This document shows, piece after piece, positions 52,268 through 61,040 of a DNA stretch of 64,000 nt. Both the position numbers and the translations under genes were made by a program. This DNA is from an uncultured Alistipes sp. (GTDB lineage: Bacteria > Bacteroidota > Bacteroidia > Bacteroidales > Rikenellaceae), in the NCBI RefSeq assembly GCF_902388705.1, contig NZ_CABMQJ010000002.1, forward strand, positions 62,001-126,000. Direction: 5' to 3'. Position 1 is the first letter of the stretch, and each line of letters opens with the position of its first letter. Below the pieces are notes generated by a model that saw only the letters and a program-made list of their open reading frames with translations, searched no databases and had not been told where the DNA came from.

Positions 52268-54043
52268 ATGAAAACAACCCGAACATTCGCATTTTACCTG
52301 CTTCTTGCGGCGCTCACGATTTTCCACAAGCCTGCCGCCGCACAAAATTACCAGACGACAGGCATACAGGATCTCGCCCTGATTTATCAGGGCGGCAGCC
52401 ACCGCCTCGACTGGACGGTCGACGAATTCAGGCCTTACGTGGTAAACCACTTCGCGGACGGCACGAAGGACTGGCTCTTCGACGGATTCCTGTTCCTCGA
52501 ATTCAAAGACGGCTCCGGACGCAACTATACCGTCGGCTACGAAAAGCTGAATGCCCGCAAGGGTGAATGGGCATGGCTGCTGGATCGGATATTCGAACAG
52601 GGCAAATCGCTTTCCGCACTCGACCAGTGCATCGGCGAGCAGATTCGCGAGATCGGCAAACCGGCTTTCAAACACCAGGTCGTACTGGGACTTCCCGAAG
52701 CGATACGCGACCAGAAAGACTGGGGTGAGTTGGACGGCCGGGTGATGGATTTCTCGAAAGAGGAAGACCAGATTGCCGCTACGAAATGGTACATCGACGA
52801 ACTGCTCGAACGGTTCAAAGCCGCAGGGTACAAGCACCTGGAGTTGTCCGGATTTTACTGGGTGGCCGAAGATACGCACCATTGCGCCGACCTGACCATC
52901 CCCTTGAGCGAGTATATCCACGCCAAAGGCAAACTTTTCTACTGGATTCCGTACTGGCAGGCCAAAGGACACGAGGAGTGGAAACGACTGGGATTCGACG
53001 TGGCTTACCAGCAGCCCAACCACTTCTTCAACCATTCGATTCCGGACAGCCGGCTCGACGACGCCTGTGCTACGGCACGCCGCCACGGGATGGCCATGGA
53101 GTTCGAGTTCGACGAAAAGGCCACGGCAGATATTCCCAACTCGTCCTACGACCGGATGGTGGCCTACATCAACCACTTCGAGAAGAACGACGTATTCAAC
53201 TCCTCGGCCGTGGCTTACTATTGCGGCAACCGCGGCGTACTGACCCTCAATGAGTCCAAAAACCCGAAAGACAAAGCCCTGATGGATCGCCTGGCACGGA
53301 TTATCCGGATGCGCCATATCATGAAATACGGATTCCCGGGAAAGAACAAGACCCGGGTTATCGCGCACCGCGGATACTGGCACACGGAGGGTTCGGCCCA
53401 GAACTCGATCACCTCGCTGCTCAAGGCCGACCAGCTGGGTGTTTACGGCGTGGAATTCGACGTATGGATGGCATCGGACGGCGTACCCGTGCTCAACCAC
53501 GACGGCTGGCACGACGGCTACGACGTACAGAAAACCCCGTCGACCACCCTGACGACACTCAAGCTCGAAAACGGCGAACCGCTGCCCACGCTGGCACAAT
53601 TCCTCGATGCCGCCGAAAACACGAAAGTCCGCCTTATCCTCGAACTCAAGCAGCACGCCACGCCCGAAGCGGAGAATGCGGCAGCAGAAGCCGTCGTGAA
53701 GATGATCGACCAGCGCAAGCTCACCAAACGGGTGACCTACATCACGTTCTCGCGCCATGCCATGGAGGAGCTGATTCGCCTGTCGCCGAAGACCCCGGTG
53801 CTTTACCTGGGCGGCAACATTTCACCGGAAGAGCTGAAAGCGCTGGGCGCCGCAGGCGGCGACTACAATTACGGGGTGTACCTGAAGAACCCGTCGTGGC
53901 TCGACGATATGAAACGCATGAAAATGATTTCGAACGTATGGACGCTGAACAATCCGGTCGACATGGTATGGACGGTCGAAAAACAAATCGATTTCATCAC
54001 CACCGACCGTCCGGATCTCTTCCTCAAGCTATCCGGCGAGTAA
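52268..54043 (+). CDS. DUF4855-GDPD fusion protein (copy 5)
   Basis: This 591-residue exported protein (signal peptide FAFYLLLAALTIFHKPAAA, no lipobox) begins with a divergent DUF4855 domain (LALIYQGGSHRLDWTVDEFR, KHLELSGFYWVAEDTH, VAYQQPNHFFNHS, MAMEFEFDEKATA). From about residue 360 it continues into a glycerophosphodiester phosphodiesterase domain: VIAHRGYWHTEGSAQNSI, GVEFDVWMASDGVPVLNHDG and RLILELKQHATPEAENA, ending ISNVWTLNNPVDMVWTVEKQ. The His, Glu and Asp metal and acid-base residues are present. The fusion suggests coupled cleavage of a glycosidic or related bond and a phosphodiester. Confidence 0.9.
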   Translation: MKTTRTFAFYLLLAALTIFHKPAAAQNYQTTGIQDLALIYQGGSHRLDWTVDEFRPYVVNHFADGTKDWLFDGFLFLEFKDGSGRNYTVGYEKLNARKGEWAWLLDRIFEQGKSLSALDQCIGEQIREIGKPAFKHQVVLGLPEAIRDQKDWGELDGRVMDFSKEEDQIAATKWYIDELLERFKAAGYKHLELSGFYWVAEDTHHCADLTIPLSEYIHAKGKLFYWIPYWQAKGHEEWKRLGFDVAYQQPNHFFNHSIPDSRLDDACATARRHGMAMEFEFDEKATADIPNSSYDRMVAYINHFEKNDVFNSSAVAYYCGNRGVLTLNESKNPKDKALMDRLARIIRMRHIMKYGFPGKNKTRVIAHRGYWHTEGSAQNSITSLLKADQLGVYGVEFDVWMASDGVPVLNHDGWHDGYDVQKTPSTTLTTLKLENGEPLPTLAQFLDAAENTKVRLILELKQHATPEAENAAAEAVVKMIDQRKLTKRVTYITFSRHAMEELIRLSPKTPVLYLGGNISPEELKALGAAGGDYNYGVYLKNPSWLDDMKRMKMISNVWTLNNPVDMVWTVEKQIDFITTDRPDLFLKLSGE

Positions 54044-54076
54044 ACCAAAACAAAGAACTGATATTCAGATATGACT

Positions 54077-54109
54077 GCGATATATCCGGAATAATTCCGG
54101 ATATATCGC
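54077..54109. repeat. Perfect hairpin between copy 5 and the next gene
   Basis: GCGATATATCCGGAA (54077-54091) and TTCCGGATATATCGC (54095-54109) flank TAA. It lacks a clear T-run, so it may protect or process the mRNA rather than stop transcription. Confidence 0.7.
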
Positions 54110-54128
54110 TTTCCTAAAAAACGCAACC

Positions 54129-55382
54129 ATGAAATTCAGATTCGCAATCTACCTGCTGGCACTTTGCTGCGCCCTGCCCGCAGCCGCGTGCGCCGACGGC
54201 GAACACGGCCGCAAAGAGGGCGGAAAGGGGAGCGGAAACAACGATACGGACAGCCGTCCCTACTCCGAAAAAATGTTCGTCAAACGACAGGGCGACGACC
54301 TTTACATTTCAGCCAAGATGGATCGCAGCACCGACATCGTCTACTGGTTCAAACGGTGCATGTTCAATGAACTGTACACGTTCTACCGGGTCGGCATCAT
54401 CGGCAACAACGATGCAACTCCCACCAACAAACCCGAAACACAGCCCGAGGTCGTGCTCAACCTGGCTTACAGCGACAATATCGGCCCGTTCGCCGTGGCG
54501 GGATGCGGCTGGTGCGGCGCGAACCACAAATACATGGAGCGGACAGCCCGCACGGCCTATAACGAGGGATATGCCGTATTCGTGGACGGCAACCGCATCG
54601 ACGGTGATCTGGCCGTTACGGCCGGCCAGGTGGAAATCGAAGTGGAGAACGTAATCCTCGACCCGTCGCGTCCCTACCGGAACGCCGCCGGAGAGGAGGA
54701 GCTGCGCGACGTACTTTGCCGCGAATCGGTGCGTTACAGGATAAACCGCAACAACATCGAGGTCGCCGCTTCACACCGCTTCTGCAACCCGACACCGGTA
54801 ACCATCGCCATCTACTACGGCATGCAGTCGATGTTCGAGGGCGAAACGCACCTGTTCACCCCGGCGGGAGCCTACGGCGACTGGACGCCGGCAGCCGACG
54901 TTTCGACGTTCAACAAGGGCCAATACCCGCAGTTCCGGCGCTATCTCGAGAAAAACACAAAAGCTTACCAATCCACGTTCCTGCTGCCTGACGGCCTGGG
55001 CGACCACTCCCGCCTGGGGGACGACGACATCGTATTCATCAACGCCTCGTACGGCAAGAGCTACCACAAACTCATCGCGGACAAAAGCATGAAAGAGGGC
55101 GACCAAATCAATTGGCGCGGCATCTACACATGGTTCGTATCGCCCCTTGCAGACGATACGGAACTGCTGTGCTACGAGGGCATCGCAGACGGCCGCACGG
55201 CCATCTTCATAGACTGCAAAAAAGCATGCAAACGCGACCTGAAACTCCCGTCCTACCTCGACGCCCGGAAATACGAGGTGCTCGACTCCTACGGCAGGGT
55301 GCAGGTTACGGCCGACGGTCGCCATACGCTGAAAATCTCGGCCGACGCCGCAGGCGGCAGCGTACTGCTGCTCAAAAAGTAA
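54129..55382 (+). CDS. PUL-associated exported protein of unknown function
   Basis: The 417-residue protein starts MKFRFAIYLLALCCALPAAA with Cys in AACADGE as a possible lipid site. A Gly/Asp/Lys-rich linker follows. A beta-rich body contains LYISAKMDRSTDIVYWFKRC, GPFAVAGCGWCGANHKYMER, YGMQSMFEGETHLFTPAGAY and DDIVFINASYGKSYHK, with several Cys and Trp. I do not recognise the family. By context it could be a lyase, hydrolase or binding protein for the same glycan. It ends KISADAAGGSVLLLKK, like a C-terminal beta-sandwich of CAZymes. It is the last plus-strand gene of the locus. Confidence 0.7.
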   Translation: MKFRFAIYLLALCCALPAAACADGEHGRKEGGKGSGNNDTDSRPYSEKMFVKRQGDDLYISAKMDRSTDIVYWFKRCMFNELYTFYRVGIIGNNDATPTNKPETQPEVVLNLAYSDNIGPFAVAGCGWCGANHKYMERTARTAYNEGYAVFVDGNRIDGDLAVTAGQVEIEVENVILDPSRPYRNAAGEEELRDVLCRESVRYRINRNNIEVAASHRFCNPTPVTIAIYYGMQSMFEGETHLFTPAGAYGDWTPAADVSTFNKGQYPQFRRYLEKNTKAYQSTFLLPDGLGDHSRLGDDDIVFINASYGKSYHKLIADKSMKEGDQINWRGIYTWFVSPLADDTELLCYEGIADGRTAIFIDCKKACKRDLKLPSYLDARKYEVLDSYGRVQVTADGRHTLKISADAAGGSVLLLKK

Positions 55383-55405
55383 ACGGGAAGCCGTATCACT
55401 TCCAC

Positions 55406-55444
55406 GACAAAGCCCGAAACAGCATTGCTGTTTCGGGCTTTGTC
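55406..55444. terminator. Bidirectional terminator between the two converging glycan operons
   Basis: GACAAAGCCCGAAACAGCA and its reverse complement lie almost back to back (55406-55424 and 55426-55444), forming a very strong hairpin that could end both operons. Confidence 0.85.
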
Positions 55445-55461
55445 AACCACAGGACAGAGAA

Positions 55462-56163
55462 TTACCTGCGCCGGCGATGTTTCTTCGTGCCGTTCAGCAA
55501 CGAGTCGATAACGGGAGGCAGGATTTTTTCCATCACGTCGAACCCCGCCTCCGTAGGATGGACTCCGTCGTATGTATAGGCTTCGATCATTCCGCCGTCC
55601 GGTTCGGACATGGCCGCATGGTAGTCCACATACGGAATGTTCTCTTTTTGAGCATAGGCGCGGATCAGGGCATTGAGCTCACAAATTTTCGCAGCGGGCT
55701 CCACCCCCTTGCGCCAGCCGAACTCACGCGCCGGAAGCACCGAGCACAACACGGGACGGATGCCGTTGGCACGGGCCAGTTCGACCATCGACACGATGTT
55801 GCCCAGAATATGCGGCAAAGATATATAGCCGTTGTTTTGTGCGATGTCGTTCGTTCCGCCGCAGATAACGGCGACCTGCGGATGCAGTTCGAGCACGTCG
55901 GCACGGAACCGCACGAGCATCTGCGAGGTCGTCTGCCCGCTTATGCCGCGCCCCACGTAATCGTGCGAGGCGAAGAACTCCGGGTGTTTTCCGGCCCACA
56001 GTTCGGTAATCGAGTTTCCCATGATGACCGCCTTCGGAGCGTGTTTCTGCTCCCGGTTGGCCTGTTCGAAACGCCCGAAATTCGCCCAGTCGGACGGAGC
56101 CTGTGCGCCTGCATTTCCAGCGCAGACCACAACGGCGAGGAGAAAGAGCAATAACTTTTTCAT
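55462..56163 (-). CDS. SGNH/GDSL hydrolase 1
   Basis: This 233-residue exported enzyme (signal peptide LLLFLLAVVVCAGNAGA) has block I AVIMGNSITELW, with GNSI in place of GDSL, block III VICGGTNDIA and the late catalytic pair in YDGVHPTEAGFDVM. These are the features of lipase/acetylesterase-like SGNH hydrolases. It probably removes acetyl groups from glycan fragments in the periplasm. It ends with a basic KKHRRRR tail. It is the last gene of a seven-gene minus-strand operon, 12 bases after the next upstream gene. Confidence 0.88.
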   Translation of the reverse strand: MKKLLLFLLAVVVCAGNAGAQAPSDWANFGRFEQANREQKHAPKAVIMGNSITELWAGKHPEFFASHDYVGRGISGQTTSQMLVRFRADVLELHPQVAVICGGTNDIAQNNGYISLPHILGNIVSMVELARANGIRPVLCSVLPAREFGWRKGVEPAAKICELNALIRAYAQKENIPYVDYHAAMSEPDGGMIEAYTYDGVHPTEAGFDVMEKILPPVIDSLLNGTKKHRRRR

Positions 56164-56175
56164 AGCTTCAAGGAT

Positions 56176-57255
56176 TTATCGTATCGCACGCATGGGAATG
56201 TCCCAGCCGGTAATCGTCGCAATGTAGGGAATTACCGCCGCAGCCATTTTACGCTGTCCGCGGTGGCTCAAATGGTAGCCTGCCCCCATATCCGCGCCGT
56301 TGTCCGTAACGCCGTCGAAATGCATGATGCAATGCAGGTTCCTGTCGTCCAGTCCCGCCATAATCGTTCGCAGGTAACCGTAGAAGGGCTCGGCGCCCGT
56401 CGGTACGACATAGAGAATCGGCACCGCACCGTATTTTCCGCGCAGGTTGCCGTACATCTCCGCGAATGCCGCACCGAACGCCTCCTTGGAAGGGGTGATT
56501 CCCGTGCTGCAATCGTTCGTGCCGAGTTTTATGACAACGATGTCGGGTGTATAGTCCCGGAAATTCCATTGCGGCTCTTCGTCCATGTCGAACGTACGCA
56601 GGACGCGCTGGCGCATGGACAGGTCGGAGGTCTCCTTTTCATCGGCCCAGTTGCGGACGACGCCCTGTCCCGAGTGGGCGACGAGCACGTATTCGGCATC
56701 GAAATAACGGGCGATGATGCATCCCCAGGCCAAATCGCAGTTTTCGGTTTCGGGGGTAAACGGCTCGGCGGCCGATTTCCCCTCCGTGCCGTAGCCGCAC
56801 GTATGCGAATCGCCGATGAATTCAATCAGCCGCGCCGGAGCGGGCGGCAGGGGCAGCATGACGCCGTCGGTTTCGATACCGAAGAGCGTCGTGCGGCCCT
56901 GCTCGGCCTCCGTGCGTTTCTGCACGATCACGGTGTGTCTTCCGGTTGCGAGCCCCTCGGCAAGTACCACGGACGACACCGGGCCCTCGGTCGTCGCCTT
57001 GCCGTACAGTTCCCCGTCCACGAATACGTTATAGTAATTACGCCCGGTATCCGAAACGCGCATCGAGCAGGAGCTTCCGTCGAAACAAAAGGTAAAGTGG
57101 CTGCCGCTCCAGTCGAACGACAGGCTGCCGTCGACATTCCGGGCGGCTCGCCCCGTGAAACGCACCTTATCCGAATCGGCTTTGCAGAAGTGCGCCCCGG
57201 AGGCGCAGGCTCCCGAAAAAGCGAACATGGCCATGACAAAGAGCAGGTGTTTCAT
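56176..57255 (-). CDS. SGNH hydrolase 2 (CE2-like acetylesterase)
   Basis: The 359-residue protein has an N-terminal signal peptide and a jelly-roll domain of about 110 residues (VRFTGRAARNVDGSLSFDWS, FCFDGSSCSMRVSDTGRNYY). An SGNH domain follows, with IEFIGDSHTCGYGTEG, VIKLGTNDCSTG and the catalytic AGYHLSHRGQRKMA. This two-domain order is typical of carbohydrate esterase family 2, which deacetylates xylan-like and other saccharides. It is 8 bases from the next upstream gene and 12 from the downstream one. Confidence 0.85.
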   Translation of the reverse strand: MKHLLFVMAMFAFSGACASGAHFCKADSDKVRFTGRAARNVDGSLSFDWSGSHFTFCFDGSSCSMRVSDTGRNYYNVFVDGELYGKATTEGPVSSVVLAEGLATGRHTVIVQKRTEAEQGRTTLFGIETDGVMLPLPPAPARLIEFIGDSHTCGYGTEGKSAAEPFTPETENCDLAWGCIIARYFDAEYVLVAHSGQGVVRNWADEKETSDLSMRQRVLRTFDMDEEPQWNFRDYTPDIVVIKLGTNDCSTGITPSKEAFGAAFAEMYGNLRGKYGAVPILYVVPTGAEPFYGYLRTIMAGLDDRNLHCIMHFDGVTDNGADMGAGYHLSHRGQRKMAAAVIPYIATITGWDIPMRAIR

Positions 57256-57263
57256 CCAGAAAC

Positions 57264-57932
57264 TTATTTTATGTAGGGTTTAATCTTCCCAATCCACACG
57301 GCATAAGCAGCGGCTTTGAGATGGATGCCGTCGAACGTGTACTCGTCGGGCAGCTCCCCGTTGCGCTGCATGTCGCTCCAGATGTCGATAAAGGTCAGGC
57401 CGCGGCGTTCGGCCATGGCACGCAGCAAACCGTTGAATTCAACGAAGCGTGCATTCTTGCCTTTCATGAACTTCTCGTTATAAACTTCGTTCAGGGGCAG
57501 CAGGCTCTGGATATAGACTTTCGTGCGCGGCGTTTCCCTGGCGATAATATCCAGCAGGCGTTCGTATTGCTGCAGGAGTTTCTCGTTCGAGATTTTCGAG
57601 AACAGCAAATCGTTGGCGCCGCCCATGATAAAGATGGCTTTGGGCTGTCCGTCGACAATCGGCTGCACACGGTTGATCATCCCCGATATGCAGTCGCCGC
57701 CGATACCGCGGTTGAGCACGCGTTTGTCCTGGAAATACTCCGACCAGAAACCCCGTTCGGTCAAGCTGTTGCCGAGCATCACGATGTTATGGCGCGTGAC
57801 CGGCACCAACTCCTCGACATTGCGCTTGGAGCGGTAGTAATCGTTATCGCAGGTCAGCGTATCGCGCTGTGCCTGTGCCGACGCACCCGTAACAGCCGCG
57901 GCGGCCAACAACAGGAGAATGAGTTTTTTCAT
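57264..57932 (-). CDS. SGNH/GDSL hydrolase 3
   Basis: The 222-residue exported enzyme (signal peptide LILLLLAAAAVTGASAQ) has IVMLGNSLTERGFWSEYFQD, IMGGANDLLF and the late FDGIHLKAAAYAVW catalytic pair. It resembles sialate O-acetylesterase-like and GDSL-family lipases. Together with the two preceding genes it gives three different esterases in one operon, suggesting a heavily O-acetylated substrate. It starts 10 bases after the FAD oxidoreductase stop. Confidence 0.88.
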   Translation of the reverse strand: MKKLILLLLAAAAVTGASAQAQRDTLTCDNDYYRSKRNVEELVPVTRHNIVMLGNSLTERGFWSEYFQDKRVLNRGIGGDCISGMINRVQPIVDGQPKAIFIMGGANDLLFSKISNEKLLQQYERLLDIIARETPRTKVYIQSLLPLNEVYNEKFMKGKNARFVEFNGLLRAMAERRGLTFIDIWSDMQRNGELPDEYTFDGIHLKAAAYAVWIGKIKPYIK

Positions 57933-57942
57933 GGGTTTATCC

Positions 57943-59748
57943 TTATTTTAAGTTTCCTTCGAAATCGACGTCGCGGTCGAACGGATGCAGCGCAGCATCC
58001 GTCATACGGGCCGCCTCGCGCCGGGTTATAGGCCTTGTATCGCTGCTCGCGGCAATCGTTCCGCCCGCCTTGCGCAGCAGCTCGGAAGCCGAAGCGGCCG
58101 TCAGCAGGGCCGTATCATCGGTCACCTCGACCTGCGGCGCATAGTCGTGCAGGCCGCGGCTGAATTCACCGACCGAGATTGTACGGTCGGGATAGAACCA
58201 CGACCGGTTTGCCCATTGGAACGGTTCGCCCGTCATGCGCAGAATACCCGTCGCGGCGATGCGCTGCAACACCTCGAAATCGGGATCGTCGGGTTTCACG
58301 TCATACAGCGGTGCAATATAGGCTTTCTGCGCCAGCAGGGCGGCCTGCAACCTGCGCACCGGAATCTCGCGCGGCGCACAGCCCTGTTTGGCGGCCAGCG
58401 CCGCGAGTGTGCCTGCCGCCTGCCCCGTAAGCAGGACGACGGGCTGCAGGCGCGTCGATCCGTTGATGAGGTTCGAAACAGATATGGCCTTGTCCGACAC
58501 AATGAGGTTCTCGGTTCGGGCCGGAATCATCACCCCGGCCGGAATGCTGAACGACGGCACCGGAGGGAAAGGAATCTTCCCGATTTCCGGACGGCAGTCA
58601 TGGTGATGGTCGACAGGGTAGTCGCCGACCGATATGCCCGTGCGGTATAGCGCCGCCGGACGGTCGTAACGCGCCGTTACATCGTCGAGCGTCATCCGAA
58701 TCACTCCGTCCAGGCGCCGGCCCTCGCGGTGGTAGGGCAGGCAGGCCAGCCCGTCCGCCGTGGGAAACTCATCGTCGGCAATCCCCAGATTGCGGAATCC
58801 CAGCTCGTGCTGGATGTAATAGACGAACCGCAGGGTCTTTTCGCGGGCGGGACGCAACGCCGCGTCACGCTCGGCATAAGGCAGTCCGACCACATTCAGG
58901 TAGACGTCGTTGCCGTTGACCGGCCAGTTGATCATGTATTTACCGTTGGGCAGGCGCCCATAATTGAGCATCACCTCGGCCGATATGGGCTTGCCTTCAG
59001 CCGTCTGGCAGCTGTGTGCGAACTCCGCCGGGTCGTAACCTGCAGGTCGCGGTATGGTCTTGTCGGCGCCTTTGCCGTAATCCTTGAGGATAGCCACGAA
59101 TGTCAGGTCCTGCACGATATCGTTCGCCTGTTCCGGAGCCAGCGCCTCACCCGTATCGGCACGTGCGTCCATACCCAAACGATAGGAGGTGCCGCTCAAC
59201 GGCAGCGCGTCGCCCAAGTCGGTGGCATCGATGGTGACGCGGGCCGAAACATCGAGTCTGCCGCCCGTCTCGTCGACGAACCGTGCGCCCGTTACCTGCC
59301 GACCGCGCTTATACACTTCGACGAGCCGGTATCCGTGGCGGACTTCGAGCAGCGGCTCGGCCGCCGCCATGGCTTTGAATACGCTGTCGGCCACATGCGG
59401 CTCGAAAAGCGTGTTGCTCACCCAGCCCGTGGCTACGGCGTTCGCACCGCCGTAGTGCCTGCGTATCGCTTCGCGGAACTCGTTCCACAGCCCGGACGGC
59501 ATCTGGTGGTTGCCGTCAATGGCCGCCACCCCCTGCGCCGAGATCATTCCCCCGAGCATGGGCGTGGGTTCGACCACGAGCGTGGCGGCTCCCTCACATG
59601 CCGAGGCGATGGCCGCCGCCGTTCCCGACGTCGTGCCGCCGATAACCAGTACGTCGACCGTACAGCGTGTCTTACTGCCACACGCCGGACATGCAAGCCC
59701 GAGCGAGGCAGCCAACACGACGGACAGTATGAATCCTGTGCGTATCAT
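57943..59748 (-). CDS. Exported FAD-dependent oxidoreductase
   Basis: The 601-residue protein has a signal peptide with a possible lipobox (LGLACPAC). An FAD-binding motif VDVLVIGGTTSGTAAAIASA (a GxxxxG variant of GxGxxG) and the FAD_oxidored signature PMLGGMISAQGVAAIDGNHQ follow. It also contains ARVTIDATDLGDALPLSGTS and FSIPAGVMIPARTENLIVSD. Such proteins occur beside CAZymes in Bacteroidales, where they may oxidise sugar alcohol groups. The substrate is unknown. It lies 75 bases after the AGE-epimerase gene in the operon. Confidence 0.85.
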   Translation of the reverse strand: MIRTGFILSVVLAASLGLACPACGSKTRCTVDVLVIGGTTSGTAAAIASACEGAATLVVEPTPMLGGMISAQGVAAIDGNHQMPSGLWNEFREAIRRHYGGANAVATGWVSNTLFEPHVADSVFKAMAAAEPLLEVRHGYRLVEVYKRGRQVTGARFVDETGGRLDVSARVTIDATDLGDALPLSGTSYRLGMDARADTGEALAPEQANDIVQDLTFVAILKDYGKGADKTIPRPAGYDPAEFAHSCQTAEGKPISAEVMLNYGRLPNGKYMINWPVNGNDVYLNVVGLPYAERDAALRPAREKTLRFVYYIQHELGFRNLGIADDEFPTADGLACLPYHREGRRLDGVIRMTLDDVTARYDRPAALYRTGISVGDYPVDHHHDCRPEIGKIPFPPVPSFSIPAGVMIPARTENLIVSDKAISVSNLINGSTRLQPVVLLTGQAAGTLAALAAKQGCAPREIPVRRLQAALLAQKAYIAPLYDVKPDDPDFEVLQRIAATGILRMTGEPFQWANRSWFYPDRTISVGEFSRGLHDYAPQVEVTDDTALLTAASASELLRKAGGTIAASSDTRPITRREAARMTDAALHPFDRDVDFEGNLK

Positions 59749-59823
59749 GTTTGGTTTCTACGTTTTATGCAAGTTTCACGGCACGTTTCCGGGCCGCAGG
59801 CAGTTATCCGGCGTGCCGGCCGT

Positions 59824-60990
59824 CTATTTGCACTGTTCCAGTATCTGCCATATCTGGTACAGGCCGCGCGGAACGTGGAAGCAGCCTTTCCATTTACCCC
59901 CCTTGAGCGTAAGCAGCGTTTCGCCGCGGCGGTTGAGATAACCGAACCATTCGGGATATTTCGGGTCTTTGAAGTGCGTCCACATGTAGTCGTGCAGTTT
60001 CTGGAACCACGCGAGGCACTCTTTGTTGCCCGTCAGCTGGTAGGCCTTAATCATCGTAATCGCCGATTCGATATGCACCCACCACAGTTTCTGATCCCAT
60101 TCGAGCTGCTGCTGGGGACGACCCAGGCGATCCATGAAATAGAAAATACCGCCGTATTGCTTGTCCCAGCCATATTCGATGGTCGACAAGGCAATCTTCA
60201 CGGCCTTGTCGATAAGGTCGGGACGGTGGAGCCGTTTGCCCAAATCCATGATAAACCACATCGCCTCGAGCGAATGGCCCGGATTGATCGAGCGCCCCTC
60301 GAACGAATCGACCAGCGAGTTATCCGCGGCCGAAACATTCTCGACGATAAGCCCCAGATCTTTCTGGTAAAACACCTCCATCACTTCGTGCAGGCAGGTT
60401 TCAATCGTTTCGTCGATGAGTTTGCGGTCGATGAGCTGCTCGATTTCGAGCGTGAGGTTACACAGAATCATCGGCAGCGCGAAATCCTTGATCGGACGCG
60501 TTCCGGGATGCCCCTTACACCATTTGCCCTTGGGATGCTGACGCTTTTCCAACACGCGGTCGAACGTCTTTTTGGCAATGTCGGCGTACTCCTTGTTCCC
60601 CGAGGCGACAGCCAGCTGCGCGAAAGCCATCGTGGCAAACGTATAGGAGAAGATATTGTAGGGATCGATGAGCGGCTGTCCGTCACGCGTGAGCGAGAAA
60701 TACCAGTTGTAGTCGCCGTCGTGTCCGTATTTTTTCAGGAATTCGCCTCCCTGCACGGCACATTCCAGCCACTCTTTACGCGGCTCTACCTTGTTGTAGA
60801 GCATCGAAAAAAGCCATACTTCGCGCCCCTGGAGCCAGACGAACTTGTCCGTGTCGTAGACACTGCCGTCCCGCTCGAGGCAGGAGAAGTAACCTCCGTA
60901 TTGTTTGTCCTGGGAATGTTCCAACCAAAACGGCAGGACGCTGTCCAACAGTTCCGACTTATATTTGCCAGCCAGTTCTTGAAAATTCAT
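59824..60990 (-). CDS. AGE-family N-acylglucosamine 2-epimerase-like protein
   Basis: This 388-residue cytoplasmic alpha/alpha-barrel protein has KFVWLQGREVWLFSMLYNKV, SINPGHSLEAMWFIMDLGK and LWWVHIESAITMIKAYQLT. The Arg and two His are the active-site residues of N-acylglucosamine 2-epimerase and related isomerases. It could interconvert GlcNAc and ManNAc or epimerise another sugar. Other members act on cellobiose or mannose. It lies 50 bases downstream of the MFS gene, so it probably acts on the imported sugar. Confidence 0.88.
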   Translation of the reverse strand: MNFQELAGKYKSELLDSVLPFWLEHSQDKQYGGYFSCLERDGSVYDTDKFVWLQGREVWLFSMLYNKVEPRKEWLECAVQGGEFLKKYGHDGDYNWYFSLTRDGQPLIDPYNIFSYTFATMAFAQLAVASGNKEYADIAKKTFDRVLEKRQHPKGKWCKGHPGTRPIKDFALPMILCNLTLEIEQLIDRKLIDETIETCLHEVMEVFYQKDLGLIVENVSAADNSLVDSFEGRSINPGHSLEAMWFIMDLGKRLHRPDLIDKAVKIALSTIEYGWDKQYGGIFYFMDRLGRPQQQLEWDQKLWWVHIESAITMIKAYQLTGNKECLAWFQKLHDYMWTHFKDPKYPEWFGYLNRRGETLLTLKGGKWKGCFHVPRGLYQIWQILEQCK

Positions 60991-61040
60991 GATATCGTAT
61001 ATTAGTTTAGTCTATGAAGTTAAATCCCATGCAATGCCCG

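Noticed and set aside
58729..61005. A 758-codon plus-strand ORF over the FAD oxidoreductase and epimerase genes
   Set aside because: It is antisense to two well-supported genes and its residues show no recognisable motifs.
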